A stretch of 64,000 bases of DNA from Clostridium sp. 1001275B_160808_H3 (GCF_015550425.1 NZ_JADNAT010000007.1:20857-84856); one strand, 5' to 3'. Positions 1 through 9,342 are shown, counted from the stretch's first letter. Made by a program: numbers and translations. The notes: generated by a model not told the origin, from the letters alone.

Positions 1-510
1 AAAATAGAAGCAGCAAAGATGGTATTAGAAGATAAAAATGCAAATCAAGAAGTAGTTGATAAGGCTGCTGAAGAATTGCATGTAGCAATAGATAACTTAG
101 TTAAAAGAGAAGTTGAAGAGATAGTAAATAAAACAGTATTAGAAAAATTAATTGCTGAAGCTGAAAAAGTAAATAAAGATGAATATACAGAAGCAAGTTA
201 TAATGCTATGGTAAAAAAAATAGAAGCAGCAAAGATGGTATTAGAAGATAAAAATGCAAATCAAGAAGTAGTTGATAAGGCTGCTGAAGAATTGCATGTA
301 GCAATAGATAACTTAGTTAAAAGAGAAGTTGAAGAGATAGTAAATAAAACAGTATTAGAAAAATTAATTGCTGAAGCTGAAAAAGTAAATAAAGATGAAT
401 ATACAGAAGCAAGTTATAATGCTATGGTAAAAAAATTAGAAGCAGCAAAGATGGTATTAGAAGATAAAAATGCAAATCAAGAAGTAGTTGATAAGGCTAC
501 TAAAGAATTA
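1..510 (+). repeat. 216-bp tandem repeat (FIVAR coding)
   Basis: Bases 1-216 and 217-432 read as identical. A third copy starts at 433 with an ATA to TTA change and diverges after about 495. The 216-bp period equals exactly 72 codons, so copy-number changes keep the frame. Near-perfect DNA identity indicates recent duplication or homogenisation rather than only protein-level conservation. Confidence 0.95.
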
Positions 511-750
511 CAAACATCAATAGATAATTTGGTTAAAAAAGAAGAGTCTAATGAGCCACCAGTTGTTACTCCAACTGAGCCATCTAATCCTGATAATTCA
601 ACTAATACACCAAAATTAGATAATCCAACTGAATTAGTAAAGACTGGTGATGAAAGTATAGTTTTATCAGCAATAACAGCTTTAGTATTATTAGCTGTTG
701 GAACAGTACTGTTAAAAAGAAGGAAAACTAGGGAAGGGGAAAATATATAA
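1..750 (+). CDS. FIVAR-repeat cell-surface protein, 5'-truncated by window edge
   Basis: The frame is open from base 1, so the true start lies upstream. The visible part has three FIVAR-type helical repeats of 72 residues, of the kind found in clostridial surface glycosidases and adhesins. A short Pro/Thr/Asn linker, a sorting-signal-like LVKTG, a hydrophobic segment and a KRRK tail follow. The sorting motif has Val where LPXTG has Pro, unlike the four canonical motifs elsewhere in the window, so sortase anchoring is uncertain. The stop codon overlaps the next ATG (TAATG), indicating translational coupling with the GH16 gene. The missing N-terminal part may carry a catalytic or binding domain; its function cannot be told from here. 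Confidence 0.85.
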   Translation, partial: KIEAAKMVLEDKNANQEVVDKAAEELHVAIDNLVKREVEEIVNKTVLEKLIAEAEKVNKDEYTEASYNAMVKKIEAAKMVLEDKNANQEVVDKAAEELHVAIDNLVKREVEEIVNKTVLEKLIAEAEKVNKDEYTEASYNAMVKKLEAAKMVLEDKNANQEVVDKATKELQTSIDNLVKKEESNEPPVVTPTEPSNPDNSTNTPKLDNPTELVKTGDESIVLSAITALVLLAVGTVLLKRRKTREGENI

Positions 751-2591
751 TGAATAAGAGAGTTGGAAGAATATTAAAATTAGCTTTAGCATTAATTTTT
801 GCAGGTAGTATATTTTCTTATGGTTTTTCTAAGTCCAACGGTGATTCAGAAGTTGCTGTAAGTTCTAAATATGACAGTGAAACCTTGTTGAAGGATCCAG
901 TTACTACATTAAGTTCATTGACAGATGACAACTTAATAAGTGCCTCAGAGGAAGAAGAAGGGGAATATGAATTACTTTGGGAGGATGACTTCGGTGAAAA
1001 TGATTTAGATTTGGATGTCTGGGGATATGAATTAGGAAGTGTTCGTGGTAATGAACAACAGCACTATGTTGATAGCAAAGAAAACGTTTTTCTTAGAGAT
1101 GGAAATTTAGTTTTAAAAGTTACTGATCGTGCAGTTGAAGATCAATATATGAATCCTCGTGGAGGAGCTAGTGCTAGAAAAATTATATATAATTCAGGAA
1201 GTGTAAGAACTCATGCTAAAAAGGAATTCTTATATGGAAGAATTGAGATGAAAGCAAAATTACCAAAAGGTAAAGGTGCTTTCCCAGCATTTTGGACTTT
1301 AGGTGCAGACTTCTCATTAGATGGTGATATTAATTCTGCACAAGGTTATGGATGGCCGAGCTGTGGAGAAATTGATATTATGGAAATTATCGGAGCTCCA
1401 ACAGCAGAAAGGGCTGCTCAAGGCGAAACAAAAGAAGGAAATCAAAGTAATTCAAAGGTATATGCTACACCTCATTTTTACTGGAAAGGGGCTACTGGTG
1501 ATCCTGACCGTGATGGTAGCTATAGCCCATTTGAATTAGGTAAAAACTATGATATTGGTGAAGATTTAAATAATGAATATCATATCTTTGGAATAAATTG
1601 GACACCAGAAAAAATTGAATGGTACATTGATGATGTTATTTATAACACCATGGAGTTTAAAGATGATAATGGTAGAATGAGTGCAGCAGCAGCATCTCTT
1701 AATAGACCACAATATATCCAATTCAATCTAGCTACAGGAGGAAACTGGGCAAAAAATGCTGGGTTACATTTAGGAGAAGATAATACAGAATTTGCTATTG
1801 ACTGGGTAAGATGGATGCAAGACGATGAACAAAAAGCAGCATCTGAAGCATATTACCAAGATAATCCTGTCATTACTGGAGTTAAAGATATTACAATGAT
1901 TGAAGGGACTACACCAGATTTATTAAAAGGAATATCAGTAAATAAAATTGATTATTCAATTGATTATTCAATCGAAGATGAGTATATGTTTTCTAATGCT
2001 GGTGGATTAACAAATTCAACATTAAAATGTAGTGGGGTTAATGATATTGCAAAACTAGCAGAATTAGAACCTGGGTTATACAATATCTTCTATACTGCTG
2101 CACCATTAGGTGAAACATTAAGTGGACCTGTTACACCAACTCCTAAAGTGAAGCGTGAATCATCAATTTTAGTAGTTTTACCAAAAGAGTTGGATGGCGA
2201 AACAATTACCAACTTAACAGGTTTAAAAGGTGCAGAACTTTCAACTGTTTCATTACCAGATAATTTTAATTGGGTAGATGGTGATCAAAAAATTGATGGT
2301 AACACTTATAGTGTTAATTATACAAAAGTAAACAAAGAAAATGATGTTAGGGAAATTTATGCTGATATAAAAATTAATGTAATAGATAATTCTAAGTTAT
2401 TGAATGTATTAGAACAAGCGGAAGAGTTATTAACAAAAACTGATCAATACTCTGAAGAATCTCTAGATAATTTAAGCAAAAAGGTTACAGTTGCCCAAAC
2501 GTTACTTTCAAAGAAAAATATAACTGAAAAAGATTTAACAAGAGTTAGAATGGATGTTAAAGTAGCTATTATGGATTTAGAGGAAAAGTAA
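750..2591 (+). CDS. GH16 family secreted beta-glucanase (laminarinase-like)
   Basis: Secreted endo-beta-1,3(4)-glucanase-type enzyme. An N-terminal hydrophobic signal (about residues 8-27) is followed by a GH16 domain (about 75-355) with the hallmark EIDIME motif at residues 207-212; E207 would be the nucleophile and E212 the acid/base. A beta-rich region (about 370-535) and one terminal FIVAR-like helical repeat (about 548-613) follow. The protein stops right after this repeat and has no LPXTG anchor, unlike the other big glycosidases here. Directly downstream lie a partial duplication of the gene end and a sortase remnant, so the original 3' end may have been lost. The start overlaps the preceding stop. 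Substrate (laminarin, lichenan or similar) is inferred from family only. Confidence 0.88.
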   Translation: MNKRVGRILKLALALIFAGSIFSYGFSKSNGDSEVAVSSKYDSETLLKDPVTTLSSLTDDNLISASEEEEGEYELLWEDDFGENDLDLDVWGYELGSVRGNEQQHYVDSKENVFLRDGNLVLKVTDRAVEDQYMNPRGGASARKIIYNSGSVRTHAKKEFLYGRIEMKAKLPKGKGAFPAFWTLGADFSLDGDINSAQGYGWPSCGEIDIMEIIGAPTAERAAQGETKEGNQSNSKVYATPHFYWKGATGDPDRDGSYSPFELGKNYDIGEDLNNEYHIFGINWTPEKIEWYIDDVIYNTMEFKDDNGRMSAAAASLNRPQYIQFNLATGGNWAKNAGLHLGEDNTEFAIDWVRWMQDDEQKAASEAYYQDNPVITGVKDITMIEGTTPDLLKGISVNKIDYSIDYSIEDEYMFSNAGGLTNSTLKCSGVNDIAKLAELEPGLYNIFYTAAPLGETLSGPVTPTPKVKRESSILVVLPKELDGETITNLTGLKGAELSTVSLPDNFNWVDGDQKIDGNTYSVNYTKVNKENDVREIYADIKINVIDNSKLLNVLEQAEELLTKTDQYSEESLDNLSKKVTVAQTLLSKKNITEKDLTRVRMDVKVAIMDLEEK

Positions 2592-2672
2592 GTACTGTTA
2601 ATTTAAAAGAAGATGATCCTATTTACTATAAAAAGAAAATTAGAGGAAAAGTAAGTACTGTTAATTTAAAAG
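2577..2672 (+). repeat. 33-bp direct repeat spanning the GH16 stop codon
   Basis: The 33 bases at 2577-2609 (end of the GH16 gene and just beyond) recur exactly at 2640-2672, giving a 63-bp period. This is a local duplication at the junction between the GH16 gene and the decayed sortase gene, and looks like a scar of rearrangement. Confidence 0.9.
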
Positions 2673-2697
2673 TGCTGTAGTAATCATGATAGTGCTG

Positions 2698-3076
2698 TTT
2701 ATTAAAAAATAGTGTAAAGAACTTTATACTAATTGATTTTAAAAATAGTGTTTATTTTAGAAGAACAAGAGAATTTACAAACAAAAATTATGTTAATATT
2801 AAAGTAATATATCAGAAATTAAAGGTTGTAAATTCAGATTATAAATTTTGGATTACAATTGATGATACAGTAGTAGACTATCCTGTGGTTCAAGGAGAGG
2901 ATAATGATTTTTATTTAAACAATAATTTTTATAAGGAACAAAGTATTTCAGGAACTATATTTTTGGAGTATAAAAATGTTGAGTTGCAAGATAAAAATCT
3001 AATTTTATATGGTCATAATATAAGAGATGGGAGTATGTTTGCTTATATAAATAAATTTAAAGAAAAAACTTTTTAA
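2698..3076 (+). pseudogene. Class B sortase remnant (N- and C-terminally truncated)
   Basis: The frame is open from about 2698 to the stop at 3076. It reads like the first half of a class B sortase: an IYQKLKVVNSDYKFWITI-type segment, then IDDTVVDYPVVQ, a DN-FYL motif, an SGTIFLEY segment and YGHNIRDGSMF. YGHN carries the conserved sortase His. The protein ends soon after, so the catalytic Cys and Arg of the second half are missing. No convincing ribosome binding site and start codon precede the homologous stretch, and the signal/TM segment is absent. A terminator follows at once. I call it a dead fragment, probably once the dedicated sortase of the adjacent surface-protein genes. Confidence 0.8.
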
Positions 3077-3105
3077 TAATAAGAAAATTTAAAATAATGA
3101 AACAC

Positions 3106-3142
3106 AGAGGGAGTCGCGAAACGCGACTTCCTTTATTTTTTT
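3106..3142 (+). terminator. Rho-independent terminator
   Basis: Stem AGGGAGTCGCG / CGCGACTTCCT with an AAA loop, followed by TTATTTTTTT. It closes the GH16/sortase-remnant unit. Confidence 0.9.
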
Positions 3143-3448
3143 ATAAAATGCTAATTTATATTAAATTTATGAAAATAGATTAAAAAATAATTTGAAAATT
3201 AGTTTAAAAGGTAAATTGAGAAGTAGTTTAAAAAAATAGGATTTGAAAGTGGATATAATAAGCAAAAATTGACAAACCTTTTTGAAAAGAATATAGTGGT
3301 TATATTAAAAAAATATATATTGTATATACTAAAATATATATTTATTAAATTGAAAAACTATATTAAGAAAAGAATATATTCAATATATAAAAAATGAAAA
3401 GTAAAAGAAGGATACTTAAAAAGTGAACATTAGAGAGGTGACTTAAAA
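3143..3448. other. Intergenic, AT-rich, with an imperfect copy of the next gene's start
   Basis: No gene is supported. Bases 3241-3265 match 3441-3465 (the GTG start area of the FUSC gene) at 21 of 25 positions, exactly 200 bp apart. Nothing else stands out. Confidence 0.5.
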
Positions 3449-5431
3449 GTGGACATAATAAGAAAGCAGCTAGTTAAAATAAGAGATGGATTTTTAAATG
3501 GAGTACCAACTATAATTGTAGCTATTTGCTTATTTTTTTCTTTCTTAAAAATTTTCGGAGTATCTGAAGTTATAATAGCCTCATTTTTAACAGTTTTATT
3601 TACAATTAAATCAAGAGAAGAATTTAACTTAAAAAGATTGTTAAAGATATTTTTTATGTTACTTGTGATATCAGCTTTTTCATATATTGCAAATTTAAAC
3701 ATAGCATTATTCGTGGTGATTAATTTAATGCTACCATCTCTTATAATCTATTTATATACTGATAATTTTACGCCAAGAGGATATTTTGTATATGTAATGG
3801 CATTCATATTTTTACAGCTAAGACCTATTGAATTTTCAGCATTACCTAAGAGGTTTGCTGCCTTAATTTTTGGAATGGTGTTTGTAACATTAGCATTATT
3901 TATAAACTCATTAAGAAATAGGCATAAAAATAGTTATGAATTAGCGGAAAGTGGATTATTAAATTTATCTAATCAAATTAATAAATTATCTCTAAAAGAA
4001 GAATTAAAGAGTGAAACAGATGAACTTAATAGAATAATATACAAATTAAATAATATTATATATTCAAGTAGAAATTATAAGTATTTAGTAGATAGTTTTG
4101 GCTCAAATAATTATTATTTTATGCTAGTATTTCAAAAGTTTCAGTATGTTATAAAAAATATTTATATGATTTATGATAATTTAAATGATAGTGATATTTT
4201 ATACTTGAAAGAATTAAGTATATTATTAAAAAAGATATCAAAGGAAGTTAATGAAAGAGATAATGTATCTTTAATAAATTTATTAGATAATTTTATAGAA
4301 GTACAATATTTTACAGATAAAAAAATAGAAGCTGATGTAGCATATATTATTAATATTTTAAAAGAGGTACTTACAAATATAGCTACTTCAAATTTTGATA
4401 GTATGAAGGAAACATGGAGAATACCAAAAGCTACTCATAAGATACGTGGAATTAGATATAATCTAAAATTAGATAAATTTCAATTGCGTTTTGCATTAAG
4501 GCTGTCTTTTGTCATAACAGCTACTTTCTTAATATCAAAGTTAACTGGATTAAATCATTCATATTGGATCCCTATGAATGCCTTTTTTATGATTACACCT
4601 TTTTATGAGGATAGTGCACAAAGAATTAATAATCGTATATTAGGTACAATTATTGGATCTATTTTAGCATTTATATTACTTAGTATATTTAAAACACCAA
4701 ATTCTCATATTGTGATAATAGTTATAATGACAATATGTATGTATTCAGCAACACCATCAACATGGATAATGACTTCATATTCTACTTGTTATGGTCTTGC
4801 TTTAGTTACCTTAGCAATGGATAGAACAGAAGCAATAGAGCTTAGACTAGTATATATATTTATTGCAGCTATTATTTCAATATTAGCAAGTAAGTATATA
4901 TTACCTAATAAGAGTAGTTATGAATTTAAATTAAATGTAAATAAGCTAATTGAAATAGATAGAAGAATGGTTTCAATGTTAAGAAAGGCATTAGAAAATA
5001 AAGATGAGTTTGATAATACATATTTAAGGGAATTATTAATAAGGTCTAATCAAATAAATTTAGATATTAAAAATTATAAAAAGAAGAATGAATATGAACA
5101 ATCTTTTTATAATAATTTACTAGAAATAAATAAACAGCTTATACATGAAGTTAGGCAGATTTCATATATAGCTATTAACAATGAGGGGATTTTACAGGAA
5201 GATAAAAATATAAATGAAGTCCTAGATAACATAGAAGTTATTTTAAATATAATTCAAGTAACCTTAGAAAGTAATGAGTTGGCTGTAAATCAGATTATGT
5301 CAAGGAAATCTAAGGATTACGGATTAATTAGTAAGGATTTATATTTTAATAGTATAGTTCTTAATTGCATGAATACAGCTGAGGATATGTATAAGCTAGT
5401 AAGTGAAAGGTATAAAGAACATACGAGGTAA
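3449..5431 (+). CDS. FUSC/aromatic-acid-exporter-like membrane protein
   Basis: A 660-residue integral membrane protein. Two blocks of hydrophobic helices (about residues 15-155 and 350-490) are each followed by long charged, helical cytoplasmic regions (about 160-340 and 490-660). This is the duplicated layout of the FUSC (fusaric-acid-resistance-like/YccS-type) family; the segment around SYWIPMNAFFMITP in the second block fits the family. Export of an aromatic or amphipathic compound is inferred from family only. The start is GTG at 3449, with GAGAGGTG eight bases upstream. It stands alone with its own terminator, and no regulator gene is adjacent. Confidence 0.7.
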   Translation: MDIIRKQLVKIRDGFLNGVPTIIVAICLFFSFLKIFGVSEVIIASFLTVLFTIKSREEFNLKRLLKIFFMLLVISAFSYIANLNIALFVVINLMLPSLIIYLYTDNFTPRGYFVYVMAFIFLQLRPIEFSALPKRFAALIFGMVFVTLALFINSLRNRHKNSYELAESGLLNLSNQINKLSLKEELKSETDELNRIIYKLNNIIYSSRNYKYLVDSFGSNNYYFMLVFQKFQYVIKNIYMIYDNLNDSDILYLKELSILLKKISKEVNERDNVSLINLLDNFIEVQYFTDKKIEADVAYIINILKEVLTNIATSNFDSMKETWRIPKATHKIRGIRYNLKLDKFQLRFALRLSFVITATFLISKLTGLNHSYWIPMNAFFMITPFYEDSAQRINNRILGTIIGSILAFILLSIFKTPNSHIVIIVIMTICMYSATPSTWIMTSYSTCYGLALVTLAMDRTEAIELRLVYIFIAAIISILASKYILPNKSSYEFKLNVNKLIEIDRRMVSMLRKALENKDEFDNTYLRELLIRSNQINLDIKNYKKKNEYEQSFYNNLLEINKQLIHEVRQISYIAINNEGILQEDKNINEVLDNIEVILNIIQVTLESNELAVNQIMSRKSKDYGLISKDLYFNSIVLNCMNTAEDMYKLVSERYKEHTR

Positions 5432-5554
5432 TATAAGACTAGAATTTATGGGCTATAGAATAATAAAAAGAAAGAATAATGAGTAGGGAATTCATTAGTT
5501 TTAGTTAGAAAAAGATAATTAGAATTAAAAATAAAATATAAAATAAATAACACG

Positions 5555-5602
5555 GAACCTAGAAAATCCATAGCTTTGGAGAATCTAGGTTCTTTATATT
5601 TT
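5555..5602 (+). terminator. Rho-independent terminator after FUSC gene
   Basis: Stem GAACCTAG / CTAGGTTC enclosing a smaller TCCA/TGGA stem, then a T-rich run. Mixed loop, moderate U tract. Confidence 0.75.
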
Positions 5603-5732
5603 ATGAGTAAAATACTACTTTTTATATGAATTTCATAAAAAGCCATAAAAAATATATAGTATATGGTATAAATTTCAAGTTTGTGAAAAGTATCATAAAA
5701 TTACAATGAGATTATATGAAATGCTGAAATTT

Positions 5733-5750
5733 TTACCTATATATTGGTAA
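5733..5750. promoter_or_regulatory. Candidate operator palindrome upstream of GH10 gene
   Basis: TTACCTATATATTGGTAA is an 18-bp near-perfect palindrome (only the symmetric position-6/13 pair mismatches). It lies directly before a TTGATA hexamer (5751-5756). A TATAAT hexamer lies at 5777-5782; the 20-bp spacer is longer than ideal. Likely a transcription-factor site; the factor is unknown. Confidence 0.45.
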
Positions 5751-5788
5751 TTGATACACTAAATACGAATAATAGTTATAATCTACTT

Positions 5789-5802
5789 TGAAAACGTTTA
5801 TA
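5789..5802. promoter_or_regulatory. Candidate cre site (CcpA) of GH10 xylanase gene
   Basis: TGAAAACGTTTATA matches the catabolite-responsive element TGWNANCGNTNWCA at all but one defined position. It sits just after the TATAAT at 5777-5782 and immediately before the AAGGAG ribosome binding site, where CcpA binding would block transcription. Carbon catabolite repression of a xylanase is biologically sensible. Confidence 0.5.
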
Positions 5803-5814
5803 AGGAGTGATTTT

Positions 5815-8800
5815 ATGAGAAAAAGAAAAAAATTTAAGGTTGTAAATATTCTTACTGTAATATTTATGACTCTAGGAATTTTTTCAAGTGTATCAATAGA
5901 TGCATTTGCAAAAGATACTGAAAATCTAATTGAAAATGGCTCATTTGAAGACGGACAGAAAGGAAAATGGAATCCTAGAGGCGATGGGGTAAACTTAGAA
6001 ATAACAAATGAAACAGAAGCAGCAAATGGGACTTACAGTTTAAAGGTTACAGGAAGAAATGATAGCTGGAAAGGACCATCTTATAGTGTTAAAGACTTAC
6101 TTGAAAAGGGGAAGACTTATAATATATCAATTAAAGTTAAGGCAGTTGCTGGACAAAAGGCTATAGGGAAAGCAGAAAAGGTTACTTTATCTATGGAAAA
6201 ACAAATAGATGGCTCAGCAACATACACTAATATATCTTTCTCTAGTGGCACTGATATTAATGAAGATGGATGGACAACAGTAGGCGGAAACTATACTTTA
6301 GATTATGCAGGAGAACTTACTCTTCTTGATATCTATGTAGAATCAAGCACTAAGGATTTAGAATTCTATATAGATGATTTAGTAATTGCTGATACTACAC
6401 CTGTAGATAAAGGAAATATAGTTTCAAATTCAACTTTTGAAGATGGAGTTGAAGGGTGGGACAAGCAAGGAACTGTAACACTTGAATCAGTAAATGATAT
6501 TTTTTATGAGGGAAGTCATAGTTTAAAGGTTTCTGGAAGAGGAGCTACATGGGCTGCACCTAGTTACAATTTAACTGATAAGGTGGTATTAGGAAGAAGT
6601 TATGATGTAAGCCTTTGGGTTATGTATAATGAAGGTGAAAATGAAGAAGAAACAATAAAGGCAACATTTAAGCCAGGATATGCAACAGTTGGAGAAGTAA
6701 AGGCTAAAAAAGGAGAATGGACAGAGATAAAGGGAACTATGAATGTACCTGAAACTTTATCAGAAGCATCTAGTATATATATTGAAGCATCAAACGTAGA
6801 TTTACCATCTTATTATATTGATAATGTTAAGATTGAAGGTGAAATACCAGCAAAGCCAATAGAAATAGAACAAGATATTCCAAGCTTATATGAAAGTTTT
6901 AAAGATTATTTCTTAGTTGGAGGGGCTGTTAATCCAGGAGACTTTGGTAATAATAGCCTTACAGAACAACTTGTAGATAAGCATTATAATATAATAACGG
7001 CTGAAAATGCTATGAAACCAGAAGGACTTCAAGGAGAAGAAGGAGTATTTACTTTTGAACAAGCTGATAAATTAGTTGATTATGCAAGAGATAATAATCT
7101 TGTAATGAGAGGACATACTTTAGTTTGGCATAGTCAAACTCCAGATTGGTTCTTTCAAGACAAAGATAATCCAGAAAAATTAGCAAGTAAAGAAGTTTTA
7201 TTAGAAAGAGAAAGAACTCATATAAGAACAGTACTAAATCATTATAAAGAAAAATATGGTACTGCAGCTGAAGGAAGTCCAATAAAGTATTGGGATGTAG
7301 TTAATGAAGTTATTGATGATAATGGAGAATACAGAAATTCAAAGTGGTATCAAATAGCAGGATTAGATTATATAAAGGTAGCATTTGAAACAGCACGTGA
7401 AGTAGACCCTTCACTAAAGTTATTTATTAATGATTATAATATTGAAAGAAATAATTCTAAGACAAATAAATTATATGAATTAGTAAAAGAATTAAAAGCA
7501 GAAGGAGTTCCAATAGATGGAGTAGGACTTCAAATGCATGTAAATTCAGATATACCAATGGATAGTATTAAAAAATCTATGGAAAAGTACGAATCCATAC
7601 CTGGAATAGAACTTCAAGTAACAGAACTAGATGTAAGCATGGGATTAGAAAATGAGGCTGTAACCCATGAAGTTTTACTTAAGCAAGGAAGATACTACAA
7701 ACAATTATTCGATTTATTTAAATCTAAAAAAGAAAGTATAAGTGCTGTAGTTATTTGGGGAGTAATTGATGATACTTCTTGGGTTAAGACTTATAAACCA
7801 TTATTATTTGATGGTAAATATAAAGCAAAACCTGCCTTTTATTCAATAGCAGACCCACAAAATTCAGAAATTAACAGAGAGCAAATACAAGCTGTAGAAG
7901 GAAAGCCATTAAATAAAGATGATATTATTTGGTCAACAGTAAGAACATTAGATATTAATACTTTCTATGAAGGTTTAGATGGCGCAACAGCAAAAGCTCA
8001 AATCATGTGGGATGATAAAAATTTATACTTAAAAGCATATGTTAATGATAATACTATGAGCAATGATGATAGCTTTGAAGTGTTTATAGATTTAAATAAT
8101 GATAAATCAGAAGCTTATGGAGATGATGATAATCATATTACAATTAAACGTAATGAAGCAATTAGTGATGGAAATGGATATTTAGTTTATAAAGCAATTC
8201 CTTTAGATATAGCATTACCAGCTGAAAAGGTTATTGGTTTTGATGTTAGAATAAGTGATTATAATGCTGATGGAAGCAAAAATTCAATTGTTGTTTTAAA
8301 TGATTATTCTAATTCTCAAGATACTAATACAAAATATTTTGCAGATTTAAAATTAGGTAATAAATCTAAAATTGGAGATTCAATTTTTGGAACTCCAATA
8401 ATTGATGGAAAGTTTGATGAGGCATGGAAAAATGCAAAGGAAATAAGTACAGATGTATGGGTGACAGGTAATTCAGGAGCAACAGCAAAAGTTAAAACTA
8501 TGTGGGACAACAATAATTTATATGTTATTGCTGATGTTACAGATACAGTATTAAATAAGTCTAATGAAAATGCTTGGGAACAAGATTCAATAGAAATATT
8601 CCTTGATCAAAACAATGGTAAAACTTCTAGCTATCAAGGTGATGATAGTCAAATTAGAGTTAACTTTGAAAATATGGTTACAGTTTCTGGGTACAAGCCA
8701 GAAGGTTTAACAACCCAAACTTCTATTACTGATAAGGGATATATAGTAGAGCTTGCAATACCATTAACAGAAATTACACCAACAGAAGGAAATATCTTAG

Positions 8801-9324
8801 GTTTTGATGTACAAGTAAATGATGCTAATGAAGCAGGTGAAAGAACAGGAGTAGCAACATGGTGTGATTCATCAGGTGCATCTTATGCTAATACATCAAG
8901 GTTTGGGAATATTAGACTTGTTAAAAATGAAGTTAAGCCAGAAGAACCATCAAATCCAGGAAATCCAGGAAATCCAGAGAACCCAGAAAATCCTGAAAAT
9001 CCATCAACTCCTGAAGTGCCAGAGCAACCAGGAAATAATAATCCAGGCCCAAAACCTGGTGATAACAATCAAGGTGGAAATCCAGGAGATAATAACTCAG
9101 GGGAAAATCCATCAAATCCTGAAGAAAATAATAATGGACAAAAGCCAGGATCTGATAATCAAGAGCAACAGCCAGGAAATACAAATTCAGGTGCAAATGA
9201 AAATTTACCCAAAACAGGAGGAAGCAATCCGATATATCTATTAGTTATTGCAACTACAATAATTGGAGTTGGTTGGTTATTATTTTATAAAGGAAAGAAA
9301 GAGAAATTAAGCAAAAATAAATAA
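5815..9324 (+). CDS. Cell-wall-anchored GH10 endo-xylanase with CBM22 and CBM9 modules
   Basis: A modular xylanase of 1,169 residues. After a signal peptide (about 1-33) come two CBM22-type carbohydrate-binding modules (about 38-190 and 200-345) and a GH10 catalytic domain (about 360-680). The acid/base is E498 in WDVVNEV and the nucleophile E604 in TELDV. Two CBM9-type modules follow (about 690-870 and 875-1035), then a Pro/Gly/Asn-rich wall-spanning linker, LPKTG at 1131-1135, a hydrophobic segment and a basic tail. It would cleave beta-1,4-xylan at the cell surface. The start is ATG 5815, seven bases after AAGGAG; an in-frame codon at 5788 has no such site. Upstream lie a palindrome and a cre-like site, suggesting substrate induction and CcpA repression. 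It is monocistronic, with its own terminator. Confidence 0.92.
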   Translation: MRKRKKFKVVNILTVIFMTLGIFSSVSIDAFAKDTENLIENGSFEDGQKGKWNPRGDGVNLEITNETEAANGTYSLKVTGRNDSWKGPSYSVKDLLEKGKTYNISIKVKAVAGQKAIGKAEKVTLSMEKQIDGSATYTNISFSSGTDINEDGWTTVGGNYTLDYAGELTLLDIYVESSTKDLEFYIDDLVIADTTPVDKGNIVSNSTFEDGVEGWDKQGTVTLESVNDIFYEGSHSLKVSGRGATWAAPSYNLTDKVVLGRSYDVSLWVMYNEGENEEETIKATFKPGYATVGEVKAKKGEWTEIKGTMNVPETLSEASSIYIEASNVDLPSYYIDNVKIEGEIPAKPIEIEQDIPSLYESFKDYFLVGGAVNPGDFGNNSLTEQLVDKHYNIITAENAMKPEGLQGEEGVFTFEQADKLVDYARDNNLVMRGHTLVWHSQTPDWFFQDKDNPEKLASKEVLLERERTHIRTVLNHYKEKYGTAAEGSPIKYWDVVNEVIDDNGEYRNSKWYQIAGLDYIKVAFETAREVDPSLKLFINDYNIERNNSKTNKLYELVKELKAEGVPIDGVGLQMHVNSDIPMDSIKKSMEKYESIPGIELQVTELDVSMGLENEAVTHEVLLKQGRYYKQLFDLFKSKKESISAVVIWGVIDDTSWVKTYKPLLFDGKYKAKPAFYSIADPQNSEINREQIQAVEGKPLNKDDIIWSTVRTLDINTFYEGLDGATAKAQIMWDDKNLYLKAYVNDNTMSNDDSFEVFIDLNNDKSEAYGDDDNHITIKRNEAISDGNGYLVYKAIPLDIALPAEKVIGFDVRISDYNADGSKNSIVVLNDYSNSQDTNTKYFADLKLGNKSKIGDSIFGTPIIDGKFDEAWKNAKEISTDVWVTGNSGATAKVKTMWDNNNLYVIADVTDTVLNKSNENAWEQDSIEIFLDQNNGKTSSYQGDDSQIRVNFENMVTVSGYKPEGLTTQTSITDKGYIVELAIPLTEITPTEGNILGFDVQVNDANEAGERTGVATWCDSSGASYANTSRFGNIRLVKNEVKPEEPSNPGNPGNPENPENPENPSTPEVPEQPGNNNPGPKPGDNNQGGNPGDNNSGENPSNPEENNNGQKPGSDNQEQQPGNTNSGANENLPKTGGSNPIYLLVIATTIIGVGWLLFYKGKKEKLSKNK

Positions 9325-9342
9325 AATATTATTATGGTATAG

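Noticed and set aside
1..510. CRISPR-like array
   Set aside because: The repeats are 216 bp, contiguous and coding; there are no short repeats with unique spacers.
2885..3076. A 63-residue sortase-like reading frame as a working gene
   Set aside because: The homology extends upstream of any start codon and the catalytic Cys/Arg half is missing, so it is treated as part of a pseudogene.
5751..5782. Firm promoter call TTGATA-TATAAT for the GH10 gene
   Set aside because: The 20-bp spacer is outside the usual 16-18 range, so it is only mentioned with the operator and cre entries.
8883..9068. Minus-strand Gly/Pro/Phe-rich reading frame resembling collagen-like repeats
   Set aside because: It is the antisense of the Pro/Gly/Asn-rich linker of the GH10 protein; there is no ribosome binding site and no independent family.
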